From Branchiostoma floridae (lineage: Eukaryota; Chordata; Leptocardii; Amphioxiformes; Branchiostomatidae): a DNA stretch of 64,000 nucleotides. The position numbers and the translations under genes were made by a program. The stretch is taken from assembly GCF_000003815.2 (NCBI RefSeq), contig NC_049995.1, positions 11,223,248 through 11,287,247 on the forward strand, written 5' to 3'. Positions 58,423-64,000 of this stretch are shown here, in pieces. Position 1 is the stretch's first letter. Every line of letters begins with the position of its first letter. A model generated the notes under the pieces. The model was not told where the DNA came from. It did no database searches and saw nothing but the letters and a program-made list of their open reading frames with translations.

Positions 58423-59223
58423 ATGGGTACTGCGATGATCAACAAGAAAGGCAAGTCCGGTGTAAGCAGCCTTTTTCCTCCAAGGAGGAAAGAAGACTCC
58501 TTGCATGATTACGTGCAAATCCTTGTCCAGCGGTCAAAGAATAACTTTTATAAGGGGATGCTCGATGACCAGCTGAGTTGTCTGCCGGACCACGAAAGGC
58601 CTCGGGTCCCGGTAACGGACGAAGTCTATCACCGATGCGTCACCAAAAGCGTGCGGGTCCGCTGCACCAAGCTGGTGTTTGCCTACGAGTCAACGGAGGA
58701 GTGGGGAACGGTTTTCCGAGACAACGTGCAGAAAAGAAAAGCTGAAGGTGGGTACGGTTCGCTCGAGGCGACCTACAAGGAAGCCGAGCGGCTGTGGAGG
58801 GAACACAGCCCGGCTTACCAGCGGTGCCGCTCCGTGGCCATGCCGGGTATACTTCCCGACGGTCTGAGAAACATCCGACGTACGAGGCGACCGGATGAAA
58901 CGGAAGGTGAATACAGGAGGCGTATTCGGCGAGATGTCACCAATTGCAAGGAGCAAGCCGTGCGAGACCAGCAACGCATCGAAGCATCCGCCATCTTGTG
59001 GCGGGAGGTACGGCCTGCCGTGCACGACCTATTAGAAAAGCTGTCTGAGGAAGGGATGGCTGTGAAGATACTCCAACAGGACGACGTTCGCCGTGAAATA
59101 GCCAGCCACATTGAGAACTATGAACCACCGCAGGACCCCATAGCAGCCACGATTGACCTCATCCTTCTGGAGGTTCAACGGCGTCTCTTCAACAACAACA
59201 ACAACAACGAGGATGCGAGCTGA
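58423..59223 (+). CDS. Unrecognised 266-residue protein with a histone-type mRNA 3' end
   Basis: Intronless frame beginning MGTAMINKKG and ending NNEDAS. I do not recognise a family. Visible features: a basic start; a mixed alpha/beta-like middle (YHRCVTKSVRVRCTKLVFAY, 69-88); a very basic charged segment, RRTRRPDETEGEYRRRIRR (152-170); long predicted helices to about 255; and a run of six asparagines (257-262) encoded by AAC repeats. Four to five cysteines, no signal peptide or membrane helix, so cytosol or nucleus is likely. It is GC-rich compared with its surroundings. Its promoter and 3' end are histone-like, implying S-phase-linked expression, yet no histone fold or Lys/Ala-rich H1-type tail is seen. 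An amphioxus lineage-specific or domesticated gene is possible. No function is claimed. Confidence 0.75.
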   Translation: MGTAMINKKGKSGVSSLFPPRRKEDSLHDYVQILVQRSKNNFYKGMLDDQLSCLPDHERPRVPVTDEVYHRCVTKSVRVRCTKLVFAYESTEEWGTVFRDNVQKRKAEGGYGSLEATYKEAERLWREHSPAYQRCRSVAMPGILPDGLRNIRRTRRPDETEGEYRRRIRRDVTNCKEQAVRDQQRIEASAILWREVRPAVHDLLEKLSEEGMAVKILQQDDVRREIASHIENYEPPQDPIAATIDLILLEVQRRLFNNNNNNEDAS

Positions 59224-59241
59224 GTAGTCTCCATGAAACCC

Positions 59242-59257
59242 GGCCCTTTTCAGGGCC
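59242..59257 (+). terminator. Histone 3' stem-loop (SLBP-type), GGCCCTTTTCAGGGCC
   Basis: A 6-bp stem GGCCCT/AGGGCC with the canonical four-base loop TTTC begins 18 bases after the stop codon. It is followed by ACCCA (59258-59262), the standard 3' flank where histone pre-mRNA is cleaved. About 13 bases on, the purine run AAAAAAGGGG (59270-59279) can serve as the histone downstream element that pairs with U7 snRNA. This matches the histone consensus GGYYCTTYTNAGRRCC-ACCCA. Confidence 0.88.
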
Positions 59258-59312
59258 ACCCAAATCATTAAAAAAGGGGCTGTATCTATCGCAACCACAC
59301 ACAAATTGACAC

Positions 59313-59318
59313 AATAAA
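59313..59318 (+). terminator. Poly(A) signal AATAAA downstream of the stem-loop
   Basis: AATAAA with TTGTTT following. Many histone genes keep such a cryptic backup signal, so this gene may make both stem-loop-ended and polyadenylated mRNA. Confidence 0.55.
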
Positions 59319-59323
59319 GTTGT

Positions 59324-59884
59324 TTACAATAATTTTTTGGTATGTATACCATATACATATATCTCCACTTTCAAATACAAAATAACACAACTTCGAGCTT
59401 CTTGAACCTTATATGACTTATACATTATAGATACATCTAATTACAATCATAATTGAATAACACAACTTTGGTGTCTTGGTTTGAACAAGGAGGTTGAAAC
59501 AGGGGATTTCAACCTCCTTGGTTTGAAGCGTTTGATTTTTTTATACATCAAGTACTACTCACTATGATCTACTGCAAAGGCATCAGCACTCATTACCAGT
59601 GCCAGGGTTCTCCCCAGAATTTTTTAGTATAGTGGAGGGGCTGGCAAAAATAACCCGCACCAACGCGCTGCGCTTTCATGAAAATGGGTTCATTTTGCAA
59701 TGACAGAGGGTGTCAAATACTACAAGTATAATATACTGTTGTGATTCCTTTGTTGTGAAGTGGCAAAACGACTATTGTTTTGATCATTGCTCATTCACAA
59801 GTTTTTGCAGACAATGCTGACTGGAAAAGTGATGCCACTTGGCACAAAAATCTGTGAATTGTCATTAATTCTAGCAAAACTAAC
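59324..59884. other. Intergenic after the orphan gene
   Basis: Contains an inverted repeat, AACAAGGAGGTTGAAA...TTTCAACCTCCTTGGTTT, at about 59484-59525. No gene. Confidence 0.5.
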
Positions 59885-60700
59885 AAAGACTAGAAAGGCC
59901 GACATTTGCTTGAGAGCAAATACAGCATATTTCAGCCATCTCCCTCCCCATGCAACAATAGGCTATTTCAAAATCACCCATTTGAAAAATCACTTTTACT
60001 AATGACGGTTTAACCCAAAAATGAGTCTTACAAAATTCCCCCGTTCAAGAATGGACTCCAGTGCACCCTATGTGAATTTGCACAATAGACCAGTCCAGAA
60101 ATACTCCCACTGAAACCTTGGCCTTTTGAATAAGAAACCAAATCCAAAATTGAATTTAGCAAAAAAGGTCCCAGTGCATAAAAAGGTATAATAGACCAGT
60201 CTAAAAACACTTCCACTAAAATTGAATTTTGAATCATCACCCGTTCAAAACTGAATTTGAAAAAATCCCCCTTCCGTGTGCAAAAAATGGACTCTTCCAT
60301 GTAAAGTAGAGCAGTCCAAAAATACATCCGCTAAAATAGGACTTTGACATAATCACTGAAGTCCAAAAAATGGATTTAAAAAAAAGCCCCCTCTATGCAA
60401 GAATGGACTCTTCCAGAACACCCATGTAAAATTGCAAATTAGACCAGTCCAAAAATAACCCTACTGAAAGACTTTGACAAACTAGAAGTCACCAAAGTCC
60501 AAAATATGAATTTTGAAAAATCCCCCCTCCGTGCGAGAATAGACTCTTCCAGCACACATTCTGTAAAATTGCAAAATAGACCTGTCCAAAAATGCATCCA
60601 CTGAAAGACTTCACCAGTCCAATGATGAATTTAAAAAAAAAACGAACCCCTCCGTGTAAGAATGGACTCTTCCAGATAATACCGGGCTCGCTGATTGGCT
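59885..60700. repeat. Diverged tandem array R, block 1 (about 125-bp units)
   Basis: Starts ACTAGAAAGGCCGACATTTG. Repeated AAATCCCCCCTCCGTGCAAGA and AATGGACTCTTCCAG motifs occur at about 60030, 60265, 60388, 60522 and 60648, with ATAGACCAGTCCAAAAATA between them. Ends in GCTGATTGGCTGCC near 60690. Confidence 0.8.
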
Positions 60701-60775
60701 GCCACCCCCCCTCTTTAGGATATAGATTCAGGCTAAGTGATTGGTTACCTATCTAATTAGATTAAATAGACATAT

Positions 60776-62234
60776 GGTCTCATAACACAGTAATTATCCG
60801 CGACCCCCGTCCCCAAAAGTAGTTCGGGTTAAAATAGTGCATCGCGGTACTTGCAAAGGCCGTATTTATTCTTCCGTGCACGACAGCGAGGTGGAATCTG
60901 TGGTGAATAGTAGAGGAATACATCGGCGTTCATATTGTATAAGTTGGATTACGTCGCTTTTTCGGCCGGCGGGAATTTGCGCCTTGATATGTTACCGGCA
61001 CTTCCTGTTCGCCGCCTGCAGTTCCATGACCTCCGCTGGGGGTCAAATCAAAGTGTCTGTTATAGAAAAACGAGCCGGCAAATCTATGCTCATCTTCAGA
61101 TATTTTGTAGCTTGTACCCTCAACTTCAACATACTAAATTCTTGTGAATTGTATCTGCACCCTACTATAGGTTTTGAGTCGTCGAACCACCTCACTTTGG
61201 GGTCCTTAACCATGTAAATCCCCATACCCGAAAAACTGTGTTCTGAGACCTTCATCCACAGCGTGAATTCCCCAGGGACGGACAAGCACATTAAATTTGA
61301 CCGATATGTTGGTAATTGACCTCGGCTGACTTGAACTGTAACATTTTTGTTACCGTCTGACCCGCCGTTACCATGGCAACGGCCGCCTAGACCGTTCCCT
61401 ATGCTTAAGTATAGGACTTAGTGCGGTCTAAAGCCCGCTCGACTCCCCCCCCCCCTTTTTCCGCCCTAAAAAAGACAAACCCCCAACCCCAATCACTCAG
61501 AACGGTAGAATGTGGTCTGGCAAGCTCCTTATAACAGAAAAAGTCAACCAGAATATCAAGTTTGTTGAGATAATGAGACCAATTGGCGGCCCCTCAGATA
61601 GTCCTTGTACAGTGCCGACACCTGTGCTAGGCGCCAAAGTGCAAAGTTGGCCATATCTCAGGAACCATTTGGATTTCTGCTCTAAAATTTGGTACGGTTT
61701 TGTATCTTGACTAGTTTTATTGTATGAACGTAAAGAAATCCAAGGTCAAGTTGGCTTAAGGTCTCATAACACAGTAATTATCCGCGACCCCCGTCCCCAA
61801 AAGTAGTTCGGGTTAAAATAGTGCATCGCGGTACTTGCAAAGGCCGTATTTATTCTTCCGTGCACGACAGCGAGGTGGAATCTGTGGTGAATAGTAGAGG
61901 AATACATCGGCGTTCATATTGTATAAGTTGGATTACGTCGCTTTTTCGGCCGGCGGGAATTTGTGCCTTGATATGTTACCGGCACTTCCTGTTCGCCGCC
62001 TGCAGTTCCATGACCTCCGCTGGGGGTCAAATCAAAGTGTCTGTTATAGAAAAACGAGCCGGCAAATCTATGCTCATCTTCAGATATTTTGTAGCTTGTA
62101 CCCTCAACTTCAACATACTAAATTCTTGTGAATTGTATCTGCACCCTACTATAGGTTTTGAGTCGTTGAACCACCTCACTTTGGGGTCCTTAACCATGTA
62201 AATCCCCATACCCGAAAAACTGTGTTCTGAGACC
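60776..62234. mobile_element. P-Q-P composite (two MITEs flanking segment Q)
   Basis: P1 60776-61250 and P2 61760-62234 are both 475 bp, same orientation, with only about two differences. Each has GGTCTCATAACACAG at the left and CTGTGTTCTGAGACC at the right. Q (61251-61759) lies between. The composite is bounded by ATAT on both sides (60772-60775 and 62235-62238), a possible 4-bp target duplication. Q and a more diverged P recur, inverted, at 42236-43197. It could be a MITE-pair composite, an LTR-like structure or a tandem duplication; no coding is seen. Confidence 0.75.
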
Positions 62235-62329
62235 ATATATGCCAGTAGGTCCAATCTGCAGCTGGGGGTCAACGACCTTAAGGTCATTGACCCCTCTGGC
62301 TATTGGAAAATGACAAAAAAATCCCCAAA

Positions 62330-62945
62330 TATATCATTTTGACGTAGTCTATGACAAAAATTATACATGTGTCATTTGAATAAATATCTAGTGCACCCTT
62401 TTACCAAAATTTAGGTCATTTGGTTTTAAAACCAGAGCACAATAGCCAAAAGTGTACTTTTTGGTCATAAAATGGCCAAATAATCGCAAAATTGAGCATT
62501 TTATTGTACCGTATGCCTCAAGTGTTATTGAATCCATGTGCGCATATGTCTAGGGCACTCCTATACTAAATTTCAGGTCATCCGGTTCTAAAACCAAGGT
62601 ACAGGAGCCAAAAGTGTCCTTTTTTGGTAAAAAAATGACCAAAAAATCGCAAAAATAAGTATTTCGTTATACTGTACACCAAAACTGATATTGAATCTAT
62701 ATGGGGGACTTATCAAGGCACATCTGTACCAAATTTCAGCTCATTCGATTATAATACCAGGGTACAGGGGGCCCAAATATACAGTTTTGGTCTTAAGATG
62801 ACCAAAAAACCTTAATAAAATCATTTAAGAGACAGATATGGAAAAAATGAAAAAAACGTCCGAGGGTATTGGCCCACTCTACCCTTGTGCCAAATTTCAA
62901 GTCATTCGGTTGAGGAACAAGGGAGATACCGTGTTCTGAAGATTT
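62330..62945. repeat. About 161-bp tandem repeat, 4 diverged copies
   Basis: CCAAATTTCAGGTCATTCGG recurs at about 62407, 62567, 62729 and 62890, followed by GCCAAAAGTGTACTTTTTGG and ATGACCAAAAAATCGCAAAA. It separates the composite from array R block 2. Confidence 0.75.
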
Positions 62946-62965
62946 GACAGGAGAAAGAAAGAACT

Positions 62966-63850
62966 AGAAAGGCCGACATTTGCTTGAGAGCAAATACAGC
63001 ATATTTCAGCCGTCTCCCTCCTCATGTAACAATAGACTGTTCCAAAATCACTCATGTGCAAAAATGGAACACTTCTGCTTAAAATGACGTCTAACTACTA
63101 ATCACACTTATGAGCAAAAATGAATCTTACAAAAACCCCTTCAAGAATGGACTCAAAAAAATAGACGACTCCAAAAACACTTCCGCTAAGAAATGGAATT
63201 TGGAATCATCAGCCGTCCAAAACCATATTTGCAAAAAATCCCCCCTCTGTGCAAGAATCGACTCTTCCTGTTATACCCCTATGTAAAGTGGAGCGATCCA
63301 AAAATATATCAGCTAAAATAGTCAGCGAAGTCCACAAAATGAATTTTAAAAAAATACCCCCTTCGTCGAAGAATGGAATCTCCCAGCTCACCCTGCTTGA
63401 AATTGCACAATAGACAAGTCCAGAAATACTCACAGTACATGGCCTTTGTATAAGAAGCAACCCAGTCCAAAACTGAATTTAAAAAAAAGTCCCCCGTGCA
63501 TGAATGGGCTCTTCCAGATAAAACAAGGCTTGCTGATTGGCTGCCGAATCCTCCTCATGTACAGTCTTCAGGTGGGGGTAAACTTCCATTTAACAAATGG
63601 AATTCGGAATCATCACCCATGTCCAAAACTGATTTTTTTTAAATCCCCCCCTATGTGCAAAAATGGACTGTCCCAGTAGTAGTCTTATGTCAAGTGGATC
63701 AGTGCGAAAACACTTCCGCTAAAAAAAACATTGGCATTATCACCAAAGTCTAAAAGTAAATTTTAAAATACACCCCCTGTCCAACAATGGACTCTTCCAG
63801 CAAAATAAGCTCGCTCATTGGCTGGCCATTAATTGGATTTACCTTGTCCA
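62966..63850. repeat. Tandem array R, block 2
   Basis: Begins with the same ACTAGAAAGGCCGACATTTG start as 59889. Carries the same ATGGACTCTTCCAG, CCCCCTCTGTGCAAGAATC and GCTGATTGGCTGCC units. Blocks 1 and 2 look like two tandem copies of one long repeat, with the composite and the 161-bp repeats in between. Confidence 0.75.
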
Positions 63851-64000
63851 CCAACCACCTGGATGTCTATGGACTAGGTAGGTAGGTAGATAATTGGATC
63901 TACCTGGCACACCTGTGGCCCTGACACACCAGAATGACCTAGAGGTCGTTGACCTCGGCACTCCAACCTTACCTATCCTAAACTCTCCCACAAAAACCTC
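63851..64000. other. Window end, nothing recognised
   Basis: Short GGTAGGTAGGTAGAT run near 63880. No gene. Confidence 0.4.

Noticed and set aside
58690..59128. Minus-strand frames opposite the 266-residue gene
   Set aside because: GC-rich shadows. The sense strand has promoter, start and histone-type 3' end.
59242..59257. Rho-independent-type terminator reading of the hairpin
   Set aside because: Eukaryotic context, and the exact histone stem-loop consensus with ACCCA flank explains it better.
60837..62287. 126-residue frames repeated at 60837-61217 and 61821-62201
   Set aside because: They lie in the duplicated P element. The frames have no domain, and identity follows from the DNA repeat.

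Overview
The window looks like chordate genomic DNA from an amphioxus (Branchiostoma). The C2H2 zinc-finger arrays ([19 protein letters not shown] and [15 protein letters not shown] finger types), the NHL-repeat exon, the LRR receptor with YWxIPD tail motifs, tRNA-derived SINEs and a dense load of short TIR elements all point that way. Introns, poly(A) signals and three 100-base assembly gaps (21798-21897, 25368-25467, 31356-31455) confirm eukaryotic scaffold sequence. The species assignment is inference from protein style; no search was run.

Layout. 1-1.24 kb: last exon and 3' UTR of the splicing factor gene PRPF6. 1.5-5.2 kb and 13.26-20.9 kb: two paralogous C2H2 zinc-finger genes (A and B) duplicated together with their promoter, 5' noncoding exon, intron and 3' flank. 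A third, decayed 3' flank lies near 31 kb. Comparing the copies shows exactly what was inserted in each: a foldback element (1947-3352) and a pogo/Tc1-like element (5342-6165) in copy A; a hAT MITE, a 789-bp repeated segment and a 4.34-kb TTAA-flanked transposon with 750-bp inverted ends in copy B. Between them lie a CR1-like LINE fragment, a 115-bp satellite array split by a SINE, and an NHL-repeat exon. 22-28 kb is repeat-rich with no convincing gene. 28.3-30.4 kb carries a third zinc-finger gene of another type, with an in-frame TGA. 31.6-32.8 kb is a LINE endonuclease relic. 35.2-37.3 kb is a two-exon class A GPCR resembling GPR84. 37.3-49 kb is mostly tandem arrays (91, 155, 45, 28 and 66 bp units) and MITEs. 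49.5-52.2 kb (minus strand) is an intronless 897-residue LRR transmembrane receptor. 53-57.7 kb is a nest of SINE, MITE and LINE pieces.

The most unusual locus is 58.3-59.3 kb. An intronless gene for a 266-residue protein I do not recognise (no histone fold visible) is built like a replication-dependent histone gene: two inverted CCAAT boxes, a TATA-like box, and 18 bases after the stop codon a perfect histone-type 3' stem-loop followed by ACCCA and a purine-rich stretch. 59.9-64 kb is a diverged tandem array interrupted by a P-Q-P composite in which two nearly identical 475-bp TIR elements flank a 509-bp segment also found at 42.7-43.2 kb.

The genes do not form a pathway. They are independent single-copy or duplicated genes in an expanding repeat landscape.
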